Below the pieces are notes generated by a model. It was given only the letters and a program-made list of their open reading frames with translations, was not told the origin of the DNA and ran no database searches. A program made the translations under genes and the position numbers. 64,000 nt of DNA from Actinobacillus capsulatus DSM 19761 (GTDB lineage Bacteria; Pseudomonadota; Gammaproteobacteria; Enterobacterales; Pasteurellaceae), in assembly GCF_000374285.1 (NCBI RefSeq), contig NZ_KB893947.1, forward strand, positions 1 to 64,000, read 5' to 3'. Shown in pieces: positions 21,404 to 35,499 of the stretch (position 1 is its first letter; each line of letters opens with the position of its first letter).

Positions 21404-22972
21404 TTACGCTCTGAGATCTCGTTTACAAATCCCTAGCACAAATAAGGAACTAAAATAAACAATTGCCGCCAATATGATGAGCCAAGCCAACCAATACACC
21501 TTCATCCAAGTCGTCATCGCATACCAGCCTTCTAAATTCGGAGAGAAATAGGCGACTAACGCTCCCATTAAACACGCCGAAATAGCGACTTTTAATACGA
21601 ATAAAGCGGTTTTATGAGTGAAGTGATAAGCCCCTTCTTTCGCAAGCCCTCGATAAAGTAACGAAGCATTTACCGCAGCAGAAAGAGCTGAAGCCATTGC
21701 TAAGCCTAAATAACTGAATGGAATTACTAACACGCCGAAACAAATATTACAAATGGTGGCAATAATGCCGATTTTAACCGGCGTTTTGGTATTTTGACGG
21801 GCGTAGAAGCCGTTTGCCAAAATGCTGATTAACATATAACTGTTTAAGCCTAAACACATAATCCATAAGGCGTGGGAGGTAGCAACCACATCCGATAACC
21901 CGAATTTGCCTCGCATAAAAATGGTCATCATTAACGGCTGAGCTAATACGGCGATACCAATCATTGCCGGAATACCGAGTAATAATACCATTCTCACGCC
22001 CCAGTCCACCGTGCCTTGGAATTCCACCGCACGCTGTACTTCATCAATCTCTTTCTTTTTAGCGATGCGGGACAAGCTTGGTAAAACCACTGTAGAAATC
22101 GCAATACCGAATAGCCCAAGCGGAAACTCAATTAAGCGGTCGGAATAATATAACCAAGTAATCGAACCAGTAGCCAAAAAGCTGGCAATGACTTGATTGA
22201 TTAATAAATTAAGTTGGGTTACCGAAACCCCGAATAATGCAGGAATCATTAAGTTGCGGACTTTAGTGACTCCTTCATCTTTCCACGCCCATTTTGGTTT
22301 AACTAGTAAACCTTCTTTTTTCATAAACGGGATTTGGAATGAGAATTGTAACAAGCCGCCGATAAAGATCCCCCAAGCTAAGGCAACATCAGGTTGCTCG
22401 AAGTAATCCGCACCGAATAACGCCATACTAATCATCGCAATATTCAGTAATACTGGCGAAAACGCCATCACACCAAACTTACCAATGGTATTTAATACCG
22501 CACCGGACAGTGCGACAAAGGTAATAAACCATAAATAAGGGAAAGTGATTTTCAGCAATAATGAGGCTTGGGTGAATTTCTGTGCGTCAGGGCCGTCATT
22601 AACCCAATCCATAAACCAACCGGTACCGAATAATGCAGCAACTACCGGTGAGCCAATCATTGCTACTAACGTAACAATTGTGACTAAACCACCTAATGTG
22701 CCCGATACTTTTGCGACAAATTCACGGGTTTTATCCAAATCGTTATCGGCGTTATATTCGGCAAGTACCGGCACGAATGCTTTTGAAAAGGCACCTTCCG
22801 CAAATAGGCGGCGTAAAAAGTTCGGAATACGATTAGCAAATAGGAATACATCTGACATCGCTCCGGCACCGAGTAATCCGGCGATAACTACGTCTCGTAC
22901 TAAACCTAAGATGCGAGAAATGAGGGTCATACTACTTACTAATATGCCCGATTTAAGAAGTTTTTTGCTCAT
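21404..22972 (-). CDS. murJ: Lipid II flippase MurJ (MviN)
   Basis: Essential MOP-family flippase moving lipid II across the inner membrane for peptidoglycan synthesis. The 522-residue protein has about 14 membrane segments. Family motifs include SRILGLVRDVVIAGLLGAG near residue 19 and NFLRRLFAEGAFSKAFVPVL near 51, with the conserved Arg residues of the substrate cavity. Length is close to E. coli MurJ (511). Confidence 0.96.
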   Translation of the reverse strand: MSKKLLKSGILVSSMTLISRILGLVRDVVIAGLLGAGAMSDVFLFANRIPNFLRRLFAEGAFSKAFVPVLAEYNADNDLDKTREFVAKVSGTLGGLVTIVTLVAMIGSPVVAALFGTGWFMDWVNDGPDAQKFTQASLLLKITFPYLWFITFVALSGAVLNTIGKFGVMAFSPVLLNIAMISMALFGADYFEQPDVALAWGIFIGGLLQFSFQIPFMKKEGLLVKPKWAWKDEGVTKVRNLMIPALFGVSVTQLNLLINQVIASFLATGSITWLYYSDRLIEFPLGLFGIAISTVVLPSLSRIAKKKEIDEVQRAVEFQGTVDWGVRMVLLLGIPAMIGIAVLAQPLMMTIFMRGKFGLSDVVATSHALWIMCLGLNSYMLISILANGFYARQNTKTPVKIGIIATICNICFGVLVIPFSYLGLAMASALSAAVNASLLYRGLAKEGAYHFTHKTALFVLKVAISACLMGALVAYFSPNLEGWYAMTTWMKVYWLAWLIILAAIVYFSSLFVLGICKRDLRA

Positions 22973-23100
22973 AGAATATCGCTTACTATAAATAAGAAAG
23001 AAAAAGTTAGTTTAACAAAGGTTAATACAAAAAAATGGAGAACTACATATACCTGTTAGAGATAGAACGTAGAAATGATAGAGGCAATAGTTCACTTTTT

Positions 23101-23168
23101 CTTCATAAGCGGTCATTTTTAGGCGATTTTTTGCAAAAAATTGCGAGGATCCGACTGCTTACATGAAG
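23101..23168. repeat. USS-like palindrome in the murJ-rpsT gap
   Basis: CTTCATAAGCGGTC pairs imperfectly with GACTGCTTACATGAAG around ATTTTTTGCAAAAAATTG. It is a degraded paired uptake signal and the main structure in the first part of the 408-base gap 22973-23380. Read on the minus strand it lies upstream of murJ; read on plus, upstream of rpsT. Confidence 0.5.
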
Positions 23169-23320
23169 AGCTTCATATAAATTGAACGGAATTTTAGCAG
23201 TTTGTTGTAGGAAAATCAGAAAAAAACTGATAAAATCTCCATCTATCGTTTTCTATCAGTAAAACGGTGTTATTTTCAAGCACGTGTCTCGTTGAAAATG
23301 AATTTAAACTATCGATAGCT

Positions 23321-23349
23321 AAACATAAACCAAAGTTTATGTTTTTTTA
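23321..23349 (+). promoter_or_regulatory. Terminator-like hairpin in the rpsT leader
   Basis: Perfect 10-bp stem AAACATAAAC / GTTTATGTTT with CAAA loop followed by a T-run (seven T in total), 32 bases before the UUG start. A hairpin plus U-run in this place looks like an attenuator. A possible -10 (TAAAAT, 23231-23236) lies upstream. Function is inferred. Confidence 0.5.
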
Positions 23350-23380
23350 ATTTTTACACAGATATTTTAGGAGTTTGACC

Positions 23381-23644
23381 TTGGCTAATATCAAGTCAGC
23401 AAAAAAACGTGCGGTTCAATCTGAAAAACGCCGCCAACACAACGCAAGCCAACGCTCAATGATGCGTACATTTATCAAGAAAGTATACGCAGCAGTAGCG
23501 ACAGGCGATAAAGTAGCTTCACAGGCAGCTTTCGTTGAAATGCAAAAAGTAGTGGACCGTATGGCATCTAAAGGCTTAATCCACGCTAACAAAGCAGCTA
23601 ACCACAAAGCAAAGTTAGCAGCTCAAATCAAAAAATTAGCGTAA
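23381..23644 (+). CDS. rpsT: 30S ribosomal protein S20, UUG start
   Basis: Binds 16S rRNA in the 30S body and is an early assembly protein. The protein should begin (M)ANIKSAKKR, which requires the TTG at 23381; AGGAG lies 8 bases upstream. E. coli rpsT also starts with UUG, where the weak start is needed for autogenous control, so the feature is probably conserved in function. 87 residues, rich in Lys, Arg and Ala, ending QIKKLA. Confidence 0.96.
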   Translation: MANIKSAKKRAVQSEKRRQHNASQRSMMRTFIKKVYAAVATGDKVASQAAFVEMQKVVDRMASKGLIHANKAANHKAKLAAQIKKLA

Positions 23645-23662
23645 TTGCTTTTTGTGTAAAAG

Positions 23663-23687
23663 AACCGACCAAATGGTCGGTTTTTTT
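23663..23687 (+). terminator. Terminator of rpsT
   Basis: AACCGACC / GGTCGGTT with AAAT loop followed by seven T, about 20 bases after the stop codon and before convergent sxy. Confidence 0.93.
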
Positions 23688-23705
23688 ACGCCTATCTTTA
23701 CTTAG

Positions 23706-24338
23706 TTATGCGAATCTTTTTCGTAATCCTGCCTGATAAAGCGCATTGTCGGCTTCAATTAATAAATTCTGCTTTTCTTGTTCTGTCAACATATAAATAT
23801 ATTTGTATTGAATCGCACTGTATAGTTTAAATAATAACAATGCGGTTGCTTCCAAACCTTGCTGGATTAAACGCACAAAAACGTTAATGGCGCCTGTCGC
23901 TTTTAAATCTGTTACTGTATAAATACCGACTTTAGCCAATAATCTCTCAATACTGACATTTAAGTTTGGCAACATACGAATTTTGTTTTGATTTTGATTT
24001 TCAATTTTTGCTTTAGATTGTTGATATTCGTGAATGGCTGAAGTGATCCAGTGAGAGTAAGTGTGTAGATTGTTAAGAATTGAGGATGGAAGAAGATAAA
24101 AGATTTTGGAACGACAGTTGATATGACGATCAACCAGAAAGTGAATAGATATTGTTTGAGTTATTTCTTCTAAATATTGGGCCGATTTGCGTACATATAA
24201 ATGTTGATCTTTGTAGAGGGCAAACATGGTATCTTTTTTAAAGATACCTAAGAATGAAAAATAAGGCTTAAAGGTAACCTCCCCGAGAGGGGACAATAGC
24301 GCTTTAAGTCTTTCTAACTCCTTTGTTGTGTATTTCAT
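23706..24338 (-). CDS. sxy: Competence regulator Sxy/TfoX
   Basis: Cofactor that with CRP turns on CRP-S promoters of the competence regulon for natural transformation. The 210-residue protein has the TfoX N-terminal domain (GEVTFKPYFSFLGIFKKDTMFALYKDQHLYVR, first 50 residues, in part as in H. influenzae Sxy) and the TfoX C-terminal helix-hairpin-helix domain (LPNLNVSIERLLAKVGI near residue 122). AAGGAG precedes ATG. Its presence fits the many uptake signals in the window. In H. influenzae, sxy mRNA is controlled by a 5' stem; I could not prove one here. Confidence 0.88.
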   Translation of the reverse strand: MKYTTKELERLKALLSPLGEVTFKPYFSFLGIFKKDTMFALYKDQHLYVRKSAQYLEEITQTISIHFLVDRHINCRSKIFYLLPSSILNNLHTYSHWITSAIHEYQQSKAKIENQNQNKIRMLPNLNVSIERLLAKVGIYTVTDLKATGAINVFVRLIQQGLEATALLLFKLYSAIQYKYIYMLTEQEKQNLLIEADNALYQAGLRKRFA

Positions 24339-24512
24339 ACGAGCTCCTTTTGATGATTTACTTTTGTAACTTTATATTCATTATAAGCCACTTACTTATA
24401 GCTATAAGCCGTTAAAAGGCAATCTAATAATGTAAAATAAATCAAGGAATGTCAATAATTTATAATCCAAAAACCATACTTTATTAATGGCTTATTTCGA
24501 TGCAGATTGTTC

Positions 24513-24541
24513 TTGCGCTTACCCGAGAAGTAGTGTAATAT
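24513..24541 (+). promoter_or_regulatory. S10 operon promoter
   Basis: TTGCGC (24513-24518), 17-base spacer, TAATAT (24536-24541). A start near 24548 would give a leader of about 210 bases before rpsJ. The rest of the 420-base gap toward sxy (24339-24512) is A/T-rich with no gene that I recognise. Confidence 0.6.
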
Positions 24542-24547
24542 GCATAC

Positions 24548-25070
<523 letters not shown>

Positions 25071-25095
25071 TTGGGATTATTAAGAGGTTATTACA

Positions 25096-25722
25096 ATGAT
25101 TGGTTTAGTCGGTCGTAAAGTTGGTATGACTCGCGTTTTCAATGAAGACGGCGTGTCAATTCCAGTTACCGTTATCGAAATTGAAGCCAACCGTGTTACT
25201 CAGGTTAAGACCCTTGAAAACGATGGCTATTCTGCAATTCAAGTTACTACTGGCACTAAAAAAGCAAGTCGTGTAACTAAGCCAGAAGCTGGTCATTTCG
25301 TGAAAGCAGGTGTTGAAGCTGGTCGCGGTTTATGGGAATTTCGTACTGAAAGTGAAGAATTCACTTTAGGTCAAGAAATCAATGTTGACATCTTCACTGA
25401 TGTTAAAAAAGTTGATGTTACTGGTACTTCAAAAGGTAAAGGTTTTGCTGGCGGTGTTAAACGCTGGAACTTCCGTACCCAAGATGCTACACACGGTAAC
25501 TCTTTATCACACCGTGTTCTCGGTTCTATTGGTCAAAACCAAACTCCGGGTCGTGTGTTTAAAGGTAAAAAAATGGCTGGACACTTAGGTGCTGAGCGTG
25601 TAACCGTTCAATCGCTTGAAGTTGTTCGTGTTGATGCTGAGCGTAAATTATTATTAGTAAAAGGTGCTGTTCCAGGCGCAACTAATAGTGATGTTATCGT
25701 TAAACCAGCAGTTAAAGCATAA
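25096..25722 (+). CDS. rplC: 50S ribosomal protein L3
   Basis: Early assembly protein near the peptidyl transferase centre. 208 residues; contains the family stretch [32 protein letters not shown], including the Gln that PrmB methylates in E. coli (the GQNQTPG loop). Twenty-five bases after rpsJ. Confidence 0.98.
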   Translation: MIGLVGRKVGMTRVFNEDGVSIPVTVIEIEANRVTQVKTLENDGYSAIQVTTGTKKASRVTKPEAGHFVKAGVEAGRGLWEFRTESEEFTLGQEINVDIFTDVKKVDVTGTSKGKGFAGGVKRWNFRTQDATHGNSLSHRVLGSIGQNQTPGRVFKGKKMAGHLGAERVTVQSLEVVRVDAERKLLLVKGAVPGATNSDVIVKPAVKA

Positions 25723-25737
25723 GTCTAGGAGATAGAG

Positions 25738-26340
25738 ATGGAATTACAAGTTGTAGGTGCAAACGCACTCACTGTTTCTGAAACTACCTTCGGACGTGAG
25801 TTCAACGAAGCGTTGATCCATCAAGTAGTTGTTGCTTATGCAGCAGGTGCTCGTCAAGGTACACGCGCGCAAAAAACTCGTGCAGAAGTGTCTGGTTCAG
25901 GTAAAAAACCTTGGCGTCAAAAAGGTACAGGTCGAGCACGTTCTGGTGACATCAAATCACCAATCTGGCGTTCTGGTGGTGTCACTTTCGCAGCGAAACC
26001 ACAAGATCACAGCCAAAAAGTGAATAAAAAAATGTACCGTGGTGCAATCAAGAGCATTCTTTCTGAGCTTGTTCGCCAAGATCGTTTAGTGGTTGTTGAG
26101 AAATTTGAAATCGACGCACCAAAAACGAAACTTTTAGTACAAAAATTAAAACAATTAGCACTTGAAGATGTGTTAATTATCACAGCGTCAGAAGATACCA
26201 ACTTATTCTTAGCAGCACGCAACCTTTACAAAGTAGATGTGCGTGATGTTCAAGGTATCGATCCAGTAAGTTTAATCGCTTTCGATAAAGTGGTGATGAC
26301 TGCGGACGCAGTGAAACAAATTGAGGAGATGTTAGCGTGA
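25738..26340 (+). CDS. rplD: 50S ribosomal protein L4
   Basis: Lines the exit tunnel and is the autogenous repressor of S10 operons in gammaproteobacteria. 200 residues; the tunnel loop [29 protein letters not shown] (near 50-78) is intact. Its stop overlaps the rplW GTG start (GTGA), so the two are coupled. Confidence 0.98.
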   Translation: MELQVVGANALTVSETTFGREFNEALIHQVVVAYAAGARQGTRAQKTRAEVSGSGKKPWRQKGTGRARSGDIKSPIWRSGGVTFAAKPQDHSQKVNKKMYRGAIKSILSELVRQDRLVVVEKFEIDAPKTKLLVQKLKQLALEDVLIITASEDTNLFLAARNLYKVDVRDVQGIDPVSLIAFDKVVMTADAVKQIEEMLA

Positions 26341-26645
26341 TTCAACAAGAACGTTTGCTAAAAGTGCTTAAAGCACCACATATCTCTGAAAAAGCGACAA
26401 CTAACGCAGAAAAATCAAACACAATCGTATTCAAAGTAGCATTAGATGCGAACAAAGCAGAAATTGCACAAGCGGTTGCTGAACTTTTCGAAGTGAAAGT
26501 TGATTCTGTTCGTACCGTGATCGTAAAAGGTAAAACCAAACGTCGTGGTGCAAAAGTTGGTCGTCGTAGTGACTGGAAAAAAGCTTATGTTACTCTTCAA
26601 GAAGGTCAGCAAATTGCCGATCTCGTTGAAGGTGCGGCAGAGTAA
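26337..26645 (+). CDS. rplW: 50S ribosomal protein L23, GTG start
   Basis: Binds at the tunnel exit and docks trigger factor and SRP. The GTG at 26337 overlaps the rplD stop by 4 bases and gives [20 protein letters not shown], matching E. coli L23. 102 residues, two more than E. coli. A perfect uptake signal (26468-26476) sits within this essential coding sequence, at the TQAVAE-type segment. Confidence 0.97.
   Translation: MIQQERLLKVLKAPHISEKATTNAEKSNTIVFKVALDANKAEIAQAVAELFEVKVDSVRTVIVKGKTKRRGAKVGRRSDWKKAYVTLQEGQQIADLVEGAAE
26468..26476 (+). repeat. DNA uptake signal inside rplW
   Basis: Perfect ACAAGCGGT encoding AQAVA in L23. It is the only perfect copy I found inside a ribosomal protein gene. 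Confidence 0.7.
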
Positions 26646-26665
26646 TTACGGAGGAATAGAAAACT

Positions 26666-27487
26666 ATGGCTATCGTTAAATGTAAGCCGACCTCCGCTGG
26701 TCGTCGTCACGTAGTTAAAGTTGTTAATGCAGAACTTCATAAGGGTAAACCTTATGCACCATTATTAGATACTAAATCTAAAACTGGTGGTCGTAACAAC
26801 TTAGGTCGTATTACCACTCGCCACATCGGTGGTGGCCACAAACAACACTACCGTCTAATTGACTTCAAACGTAACAAATTAGACATTCCAGCTGTTGTTG
26901 AGCGTTTAGAGTACGATCCAAACCGTTCTGCTAACATCGCATTAGTACTTTATAAAGATGGTGAACGCCGTTACATTTTGGCACCAAAAGGTTTATCTGC
27001 TGGCGACCAAATCCAAGCGGGTGCGTCATCACCAATTAAAGTAGGTAACTCATTACCAATGCGTAATATCCCTGTTGGTACTACGGTTCACAACGTTGAG
27101 TTGAAACCGGGTAAAGGCGGTCAAATCGCTCGTTCAGCAGGTGCTTACGTTCAAATCATCGCTCGTGAAGGTAACTACGTTACTTTACGTCTTCGCTCAG
27201 GCGAAATGCGTAAAGTATTAGCTGAGTGTTCTGCAACTATCGGTGAAGTAGGTAACTCAGAGCATATGCTTCGCGTACTTGGTAAAGCAGGTGCAACACG
27301 TTGGAGAGGCGTTCGCCCGACCGTTCGTGGTACTGCAATGAACCCAGTAGATCACCCGCACGGTGGTGGTGAAGGTCGTAACTTTGGTAAACACCCAGTA
27401 ACACCTTGGGGCGTTCAAACCAAAGGTAAGAAAACTCGCCATAACAAACGTACTGATAAATTCATCGTACGTCGTCGTGGTAAATAA
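26666..27487 (+). CDS. rplB: 50S ribosomal protein L2
   Basis: Required for subunit association and peptidyl transferase activity. 273 residues; keeps the [14 protein letters not shown] motif near residue 224 with the conserved His. Full length against E. coli L2 (273). Confidence 0.98.
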   Translation: MAIVKCKPTSAGRRHVVKVVNAELHKGKPYAPLLDTKSKTGGRNNLGRITTRHIGGGHKQHYRLIDFKRNKLDIPAVVERLEYDPNRSANIALVLYKDGERRYILAPKGLSAGDQIQAGASSPIKVGNSLPMRNIPVGTTVHNVELKPGKGGQIARSAGAYVQIIAREGNYVTLRLRSGEMRKVLAECSATIGEVGNSEHMLRVLGKAGATRWRGVRPTVRGTAMNPVDHPHGGGEGRNFGKHPVTPWGVQTKGKKTRHNKRTDKFIVRRRGK

Positions 27488-27511
27488 TTTTTTATATCAA
27501 TAAGAGGATAA

Positions 27512-27790
<279 letters not shown>

Positions 27791-27797
27791 GAGGTAA

Positions 27798-28133
<336 letters not shown>

Positions 28134-28151
28134 TCAGTAGGAGAATAGCAA

Positions 28152-28856
28152 ATGGGTCAAAAAGTACATCCACATGGTATTCGCCTAGGTATTGTTAAGC
28201 CTTGGAGCTCTACTTGGTTCGCGAATACACAAGATTTCGCTGATAACTTAGACGGCGATTTCAAAGTACGTAAATTCTTAAACAAAGAGTTAGCGAACGC
28301 TTCTGTTTCACGCATCACTATTGAGCGTCCAGCAAAAAGCATTCGTGTAACTATCCACACTGCTCGCCCGGGTATCGTAATCGGTAAAAAAGGCGAAGAT
28401 GTTGAAAAATTGAGAAATGCTGTTTCTGCTATCGCAGGCGTACCAGCTCAAATCAACATCGCAGAGGTGAAAAAACCAGAGCTAGATGCAAAATTAGTTG
28501 CAGATAGCATCGCTTCTCAACTTGAACGCCGTGTAATGTTCCGCCGTGCAATGAAACGTGCAGTACAAAACGCAATGCGTTTAGGTGCTAAAGGTATCAA
28601 AGTTGAAGTAAGCGGTCGTTTAGGTGGTGCAGAAATCGCACGTTCAGAGTGGTATCGTGAAGGTCGTGTACCTCTTCACACACTTCGTGCGGACATCGAC
28701 TATAACACGGCTGAAGCACACACAACTTACGGCGTAATCGGCGTGAAAGTGTGGATCTTCAAAGGTGAAATTCTTGGTGGTATGGCTGCAGTGATTGAAT
28801 CTGATAAAGAACCAGCGGCACAGCCTAAAAAGCCAGCTCGCAAAGGTCGTAAATAA
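28152..28856 (+). CDS. rpsC: 30S ribosomal protein S3
   Basis: Forms the mRNA entry site with S4 and S5. 234 residues; KH domain with the [16 protein letters not shown] motif near residue 72. The C-terminal tail [14 protein letters not shown] is typical of the group. Confidence 0.98.
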   Translation: MGQKVHPHGIRLGIVKPWSSTWFANTQDFADNLDGDFKVRKFLNKELANASVSRITIERPAKSIRVTIHTARPGIVIGKKGEDVEKLRNAVSAIAGVPAQINIAEVKKPELDAKLVADSIASQLERRVMFRRAMKRAVQNAMRLGAKGIKVEVSGRLGGAEIARSEWYREGRVPLHTLRADIDYNTAEAHTTYGVIGVKVWIFKGEILGGMAAVIESDKEPAAQPKKPARKGRK

Positions 28857-28869
28857 GGAGAATCACTGA

Positions 28870-29279
<410 letters not shown>

Positions 29280-29280
<1 letters not shown>

Positions 29281-29471
29281 TGAAAGCTCAAGAACTACGT
29301 ACAAAAAGTGTTGAAGAGCTGAACGCTGAATTGGTTAACTTGTTAGGTGAGCAATTCAAGTTGCGTATGCAAGCAGCCACCGGTCAGCTTCAACAAACCC
29401 ATCAGTTAAAACAAGTGCGTCGTAGCATTGCACAAGTTAAAACTGTATTAACTGAAAAGGCGGGTGAGTAA
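29280..29471 (+). CDS. rpmC: 50S ribosomal protein L29
   Basis: Small helical protein near the tunnel exit. 63 residues, [19 protein letters not shown] start and the [18 protein letters not shown] signature. Start and stop both overlap neighbours by one base, so translation is coupled through rplP-rpmC-rpsQ. Confidence 0.97.
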
Positions 29472-29725
29472 TGACTGATAAAATTCGTACAGTACAAGGT
29501 CGAGTAGTTAGCGACAAAATGGCCAAATCATTTGTAGTAGCTATCGAACGTACGGTTAAACACCCACTCTATGGTAAGTTTATTCGTCGTACTACAAAAC
29601 TTCACGTACACGATGAAAATAACGAAGCTAAATTAGGTGATTTAGTTGAAATCAAGGAATGTCGTCCTGTTTCAAAAACCAAATCACACACATTAGTTCG
29701 TGTTGTTGAAAAAGCAGTAGCTTAA
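29471..29725 (+). CDS. rpsQ: 30S ribosomal protein S17
   Basis: Primary 16S rRNA binder with an OB fold. 84 residues, full length, with [20 protein letters not shown]. Last gene of the S10 operon, followed by two terminators. Confidence 0.98.
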   Translation: MTDKIRTVQGRVVSDKMAKSFVVAIERTVKHPLYGKFIRRTTKLHVHDENNEAKLGDLVEIKECRPVSKTKSHTLVRVVEKAVA

Positions 29726-29743
29726 TCTACAAATTCATTTATA

Positions 29744-29772
29744 AACAAGCGGTAATATACCGCTTGTTTTTT
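29744..29772 (+). terminator. Terminator built from two opposed uptake signals
   Basis: AACAAGCGGT (29744-29753) and ACCGCTTGTT (29759-29768) form a perfect 10-bp stem with a 5-base AATAT loop, followed by T-rich sequence. Each arm contains a perfect 9-mer uptake signal. It is the first stop after the S10 operon. Confidence 0.88.
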
Positions 29773-29781
29773 GCAAATTTT

Positions 29782-29813
29782 AAGCCCTAAAGCTAAGCAA
29801 TTAGGGCTTTTTT
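29782..29813 (+). terminator. Second terminator after rpsQ
   Basis: AAGCCCTAA / TTAGGGCTT, 9 bp with a 10-base loop, then a T-run. Tandem with the USS hairpin just upstream. Confidence 0.88.
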
Positions 29814-29837
29814 ATTTGTAATTTTTGCGTGAATATT

Positions 29838-29846
29838 ACCGCTTGT
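29838..29846 (-). repeat. DNA uptake signal upstream of the spc promoter
   Basis: Perfect ACCGCTTGT on the plus strand, a third copy within about 100 bases, 15 bases before the spc -35 box. Confidence 0.75.
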
Positions 29847-29860
29847 TCGTAAAATTTTAT

Positions 29861-29890
29861 TTGATTTACGATGAGTTTTTGAGGTATAAT
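29861..29890 (+). promoter_or_regulatory. spc operon promoter
   Basis: TTGATT (29861-29866), 18-base spacer, TATAAT (29885-29890). Its presence after two terminators means the S10 and spc clusters are separately transcribed. Confidence 0.75.
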
Positions 29891-29897
29891 TCGCCGG

Positions 29898-29948
29898 CTA
29901 CTTACATAATAGGGTAAGTAGATTTTCGTCCCGTAAGGGTGTTTTTTA
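29898..29948 (+). promoter_or_regulatory. spc leader hairpins
   Basis: CTACTTAC / GTAAGTAG (29898-29921) and then CCCGTAAGGG followed by TG and a T-run, ending about 20 bases before rplN. The second is short but has the shape of an attenuator. Function is inferred. Confidence 0.4.
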
Positions 29949-29954
29949 ATTTAA

Positions 29955-30338
<384 letters not shown>

Positions 30339-30348
30339 GGGGAATGTA

Positions 30349-31217
<869 letters not shown>

Positions 31218-31228
31218 GGTAGGTTATC

Positions 31229-31534
31229 GTGGCAAAACAATCAATGATTGCACGTGATGTTAAGCGTGCTAAATTAGCTGATAAATTCTACGCTAAACGT
31301 GAAGAGTTGAAGAAAATCATCTCTGATGTAAATTCTTCTGATGAAGATCGTTGGAATGCTGTTTTAAAATTACAAACACTTCCGCGTGATTCAAGCCCAA
31401 GCCGTCAGCGTAATCGTTGCCGCCAAACTGGTCGTCCACACGGTGTACTTCGTAAGTTTGGTTTAAGCCGTATTAAGGTTCGTGAAGCCGCTATGCGTGG
31501 CGAGATCCCGGGTCTTAAGAAAGCAAGCTGGTAA
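31229..31534 (+). CDS. rpsN: 30S ribosomal protein S14, zinc-free form
   Basis: Protein of the 30S head. The 101-residue long form without the CxxC pairs of the zinc-binding short form; [20 protein letters not shown] is the family signature. Confidence 0.98.
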   Translation: MAKQSMIARDVKRAKLADKFYAKREELKKIISDVNSSDEDRWNAVLKLQTLPRDSSPSRQRNRCRQTGRPHGVLRKFGLSRIKVREAAMRGEIPGLKKASW

Positions 31535-31570
31535 TAACCTCTTTTAATTTGGAATCATGGGAGTAAATAC

Positions 31571-31963
31571 ATGAGCATGCAAGATCCAATCGCAGATATG
31601 CTGACCCGTATTCGTAACGGTCAAGCTGCGAATAAAGTTGCAATCAGTATGCCTTCATCTAAGTTAAAAGTTGCTATTGCAAAAGTTTTAGCTGACGAAG
31701 GTTATGTAGAAAGCATCAAAGTTGTTGAAGGTGTTAAACCTGAACTGGAAATTACTTTAAAATATTTCCAAAACAAACCGGTTGTAGAAAGTATCCAACG
31801 CGTAAGCCGTCCTGGTCTTCGTATTTACAAACGTAAAGACGAATTACCAAAAGTAATGGGTGGTTTAGGTATCGCTGTTGTTTCTACATCGAAAGGTGTA
31901 ATGACCGACCGTGCTGCGCGTCAAGCGGGCCTCGGCGGTGAAATTATCTGTTACGTAGCATAA
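31571..31963 (+). CDS. rpsH: 30S ribosomal protein S8
   Basis: Central-domain assembly protein and spc operon repressor in E. coli. 130 residues with [20 protein letters not shown] start and the C-terminal [20 protein letters not shown] signature. Confidence 0.98.
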   Translation: MSMQDPIADMLTRIRNGQAANKVAISMPSSKLKVAIAKVLADEGYVESIKVVEGVKPELEITLKYFQNKPVVESIQRVSRPGLRIYKRKDELPKVMGGLGIAVVSTSKGVMTDRAARQAGLGGEIICYVA

Positions 31964-31979
31964 TAGAGAGGTAGGAAGA

Positions 31980-32513
31980 ATGTCTCGTGTTGCAAAAGCA
32001 CCTGTTAATATTCCTGCCGGTGTTGAAGTAAAACTCAACGGTCAGCTATTAACAGTTAAAGGTAAAAACGGCGAGTTATCTCGTACAATTCATAATGCAG
32101 TTGAAGTAAATCACGAAGCGAATGCATTAACTTTCGCACCACGCGCTGGTGTTGCAAATGCAGATGCACAAGCAGGTACTGCCCGTGCACTTGTTAATGC
32201 TATGGTTATCGGTGTTACAGAAGGCTTTACTAAGAAATTGCAGTTGGTGGGTGTTGGTTATAGAGCACAAATGAAAGGTAACGTAGTTGCTTTAAGTTTA
32301 GGTTTCTCACACCCTGTTGAGCATACGTTGCCAGCTGGCGTAACTGGTGAATGTCCATCACAAACAGAAATTATTCTGAAAAGTGCAGACAAACAGTTAA
32401 TCGGCCAAGTTGCAGCGGATATTCGTGCATATCGCCGTCCTGAGCCTTATAAAGGTAAAGGTGTACGTTACGCTGATGAAGTTGTACGTACTAAAGAAGC
32501 GAAGAAAAAGTAA
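31980..32513 (+). CDS. rplF: 50S ribosomal protein L6
   Basis: Located near the sarcin-ricin loop. 177 residues with the signature [14 protein letters not shown] near the C-terminus. Confidence 0.98.
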   Translation: MSRVAKAPVNIPAGVEVKLNGQLLTVKGKNGELSRTIHNAVEVNHEANALTFAPRAGVANADAQAGTARALVNAMVIGVTEGFTKKLQLVGVGYRAQMKGNVVALSLGFSHPVEHTLPAGVTGECPSQTEIILKSADKQLIGQVAADIRAYRRPEPYKGKGVRYADEVVRTKEAKKK

Positions 32514-32527
32514 AGTAAGGTAACACT

Positions 32528-33396
<869 letters not shown>

Positions 33397-33402
33397 TTGA
33401 AT

Positions 33403-33582
33403 ATGGCAAAAACTATCAAAGTAACTCAAACTCGTAGCTCTATCGCTCGTTTACCGAAACATAAAGCAACGTTAAAAGGCTTAGGTCTTCGTCATATTCG
33501 TCATACTGTAGAACTTGAAGATACACCAGCAGTACGCGGTATGATCAATCAAGTTTCATATATGGTTAAGGTTGAGGAGTAA
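33403..33582 (+). CDS. rpmD: 50S ribosomal protein L30
   Basis: 59 residues starting [18 protein letters not shown], which fixes the start at 33403 rather than an upstream in-frame ATG. It follows rpsE by 6 bases. Confidence 0.96.
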
Positions 33583-33586
33583 TAGA

Positions 33587-34021
33587 ATGCGTTTAAATTC
33601 TCTATCCCCAGCTGAAGGTGCTAAGCACAGTGCTAAACGCTTAGGTCGTGGTATCGGTTCTGGTGTTGGTAAAACTGGTGGCCGTGGCCATAAAGGTCAA
33701 AAATCTCGTACCGGTGGCGGTGTTCGTCGTGGTTTCGAGGGTGGTCAGATGCCTTTATACCGTCGTTTGCCGAAATTTGGTTTTACTTCATTAAAATCAT
33801 TGCACACAGCTGAAATTCGCTTAAACGACTTAGCAAAAGTAGAAGGCAACGAAGTAACCTTAGATTCACTTAAAGCAGCTAACGTTATCACTAAAGACAT
33901 TTTATCAGCAAAAGTTATTCTTGCAGGTAAGATCGAGAAAGCGGTAGTAGTAAAAGGCTTACGTGCAACTAAAGGTGCAAAAGCTGCGATTGAAGCAGCT
34001 GGTGGCTCTATCGAGGAATAA
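33587..34021 (+). CDS. rplO: 50S ribosomal protein L15
   Basis: Late-assembly protein with a long N-terminal extension rich in Gly and Arg. 144 residues; start [14 protein letters not shown] at 33587 is supported by GAGGAG upstream and by E. coli L15. Signature [19 protein letters not shown]. Confidence 0.97.
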   Translation: MRLNSLSPAEGAKHSAKRLGRGIGSGVGKTGGRGHKGQKSRTGGGVRRGFEGGQMPLYRRLPKFGFTSLKSLHTAEIRLNDLAKVEGNEVTLDSLKAANVITKDILSAKVILAGKIEKAVVVKGLRATKGAKAAIEAAGGSIEE

Positions 34022-34024
34022 TAA

Positions 34025-35347
34025 ATGGCAAAGCAACCAGGGTACCAAGGTAGTACACAAAAAGGGACTGGCGAGCTTAAATCAAGATTATTATTTGTTT
34101 TAGGTGCGTTAATCGTTTTCCGTATCGGTTCTTTTATACCTGTTCCTGGCATTGATGCTTCTGTATTATCCGAATTAGTTCGACAACAGCAAGGCACCAT
34201 CATTGATATGTTTAATATGTTTTCTGGTGGTGCTTTAAGCCGAGCGTCTATATTTGCGTTAGGTATTATGCCTTATATTTCGGCGTCAATTATTGTTCAA
34301 TTATTGACAGCGATTCATCCTCCTTTAGCTGAGCTAAAAAAAGAAGGTGAGGCGGGACGTCGAAAAATTAGCAAATATACTCGCTATGCTACTTTGTTAT
34401 TAGCATTTATTCAGTCTATTGGTATTTCAATTGCCCTACCGAATATGTTGCAAGGATTAGTTCCTAATCCAAGTGTCCTATTCTATGTAACTTCTGTAAT
34501 TAGCCTAGTTACGGGAACAATGTTCCTAATGTGGTTAGGTGAGCAAATCACTGAGCGTGGTATCGGTAACGGTATCTCTTTGATTATCTTTGCAGGTATT
34601 GTCGCGGATTTACCAGCGACAATTGGGCAAACAATTGAGCAAGCTCGTCAAGGCGAAATTTCTCCACTTGTTCTTTTATTAGTAGCTGTAATCGCATTTG
34701 CGGTAACATATTTTGTTGTCTTTGTTGAACGCGGACAAAGAAGAATTGTGGTAAATTATGCAAGTCGCCAGCAAGGTAGAATGATGGCGCCAGCTAGATC
34801 TTCTCATTTACCATTAAAAGTTAATATGGCAGGTGTAATTCCTGCAATCTTCGCGTCAAGTATCATCTTATTCCCTGCGAGTATTACGCAGTGGTTTGGT
34901 CAAAGCGAAGGACTTGAATGGCTATTTGACTTATCACAATTATTACAGCCAGGACAACCGTTATATATTGTGTTATTCACAATGGCAGTAATCTTCTTTG
35001 CATTCTTCTATACGGGAATGCAATATAATCCTCGTGATACAGCGGATAATTTGAAGAAATCAGGTGCGTTTGTACCAGGTTATCGACCAGGCGAACAAAC
35101 ATCACGTTATATTGATAAAGTGATGACACGCTTAACCTTAATCGGTGCGTTGTATATTACTTTTGTTTGTTTGGTTCCTTATATCATTACATCTTTATGG
35201 AAGGTACCATTCCAATTAGGCGGTACTTCACTGTTAATCGTAGTGGTAGTTATTATGGATTTCATCGCACAGGTTCAAGGTCATTTAATGTCATTACAAT
35301 ATGATTCTGTGTTGAAGAAAGCCAATTTGAAAGGCTTAGGGCAATAA
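34025..35347 (+). CDS. secY: Sec translocon subunit SecY
   Basis: Central channel of the SecYEG inner-membrane translocon. 440 residues with ten membrane segments; plug and pore region after TM1 and the cytoplasmic loops ([16 protein letters not shown] near 237; [13 protein letters not shown] near 353) that contact SecA and ribosome. Sits in the spc operon after rplO, its normal place. Confidence 0.98.
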   Translation: MAKQPGYQGSTQKGTGELKSRLLFVLGALIVFRIGSFIPVPGIDASVLSELVRQQQGTIIDMFNMFSGGALSRASIFALGIMPYISASIIVQLLTAIHPPLAELKKEGEAGRRKISKYTRYATLLLAFIQSIGISIALPNMLQGLVPNPSVLFYVTSVISLVTGTMFLMWLGEQITERGIGNGISLIIFAGIVADLPATIGQTIEQARQGEISPLVLLLVAVIAFAVTYFVVFVERGQRRIVVNYASRQQGRMMAPARSSHLPLKVNMAGVIPAIFASSIILFPASITQWFGQSEGLEWLFDLSQLLQPGQPLYIVLFTMAVIFFAFFYTGMQYNPRDTADNLKKSGAFVPGYRPGEQTSRYIDKVMTRLTLIGALYITFVCLVPYIITSLWKVPFQLGGTSLLIVVVVIMDFIAQVQGHLMSLQYDSVLKKANLKGLGQ

Positions 35348-35372
35348 TCCCTTAGATCAAAAAGGATAAGCA

Positions 35373-35486
35373 ATGAAAGTTCGTGCTTCAGTTAAGAAAT
35401 TATGCCGTAACTGTAAAGTTGTTAAACGTGAAGGTGTTGTTCGCGTAATTTGTAGCGATCCTAAACACAAACAACGTCAAGGTTAA
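35373..35486 (+). CDS. rpmJ: 50S ribosomal protein L36 (zinc form)
   Basis: 37 residues: starts [15 protein letters not shown] and ends HKQRQG. The zinc ligands C11, C14, C27 and H32 are all present, so this is the zinc-binding (C+) paralogue. Last gene of spc, 25 bases after secY, with AAGGA upstream. Normal place and length (38 in E. coli). Confidence 0.96.
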   Translation: MKVRASVKKLCRNCKVVKREGVVRVICSDPKHKQRQG

Positions 35487-35499
35487 TTAGTATTCTTTC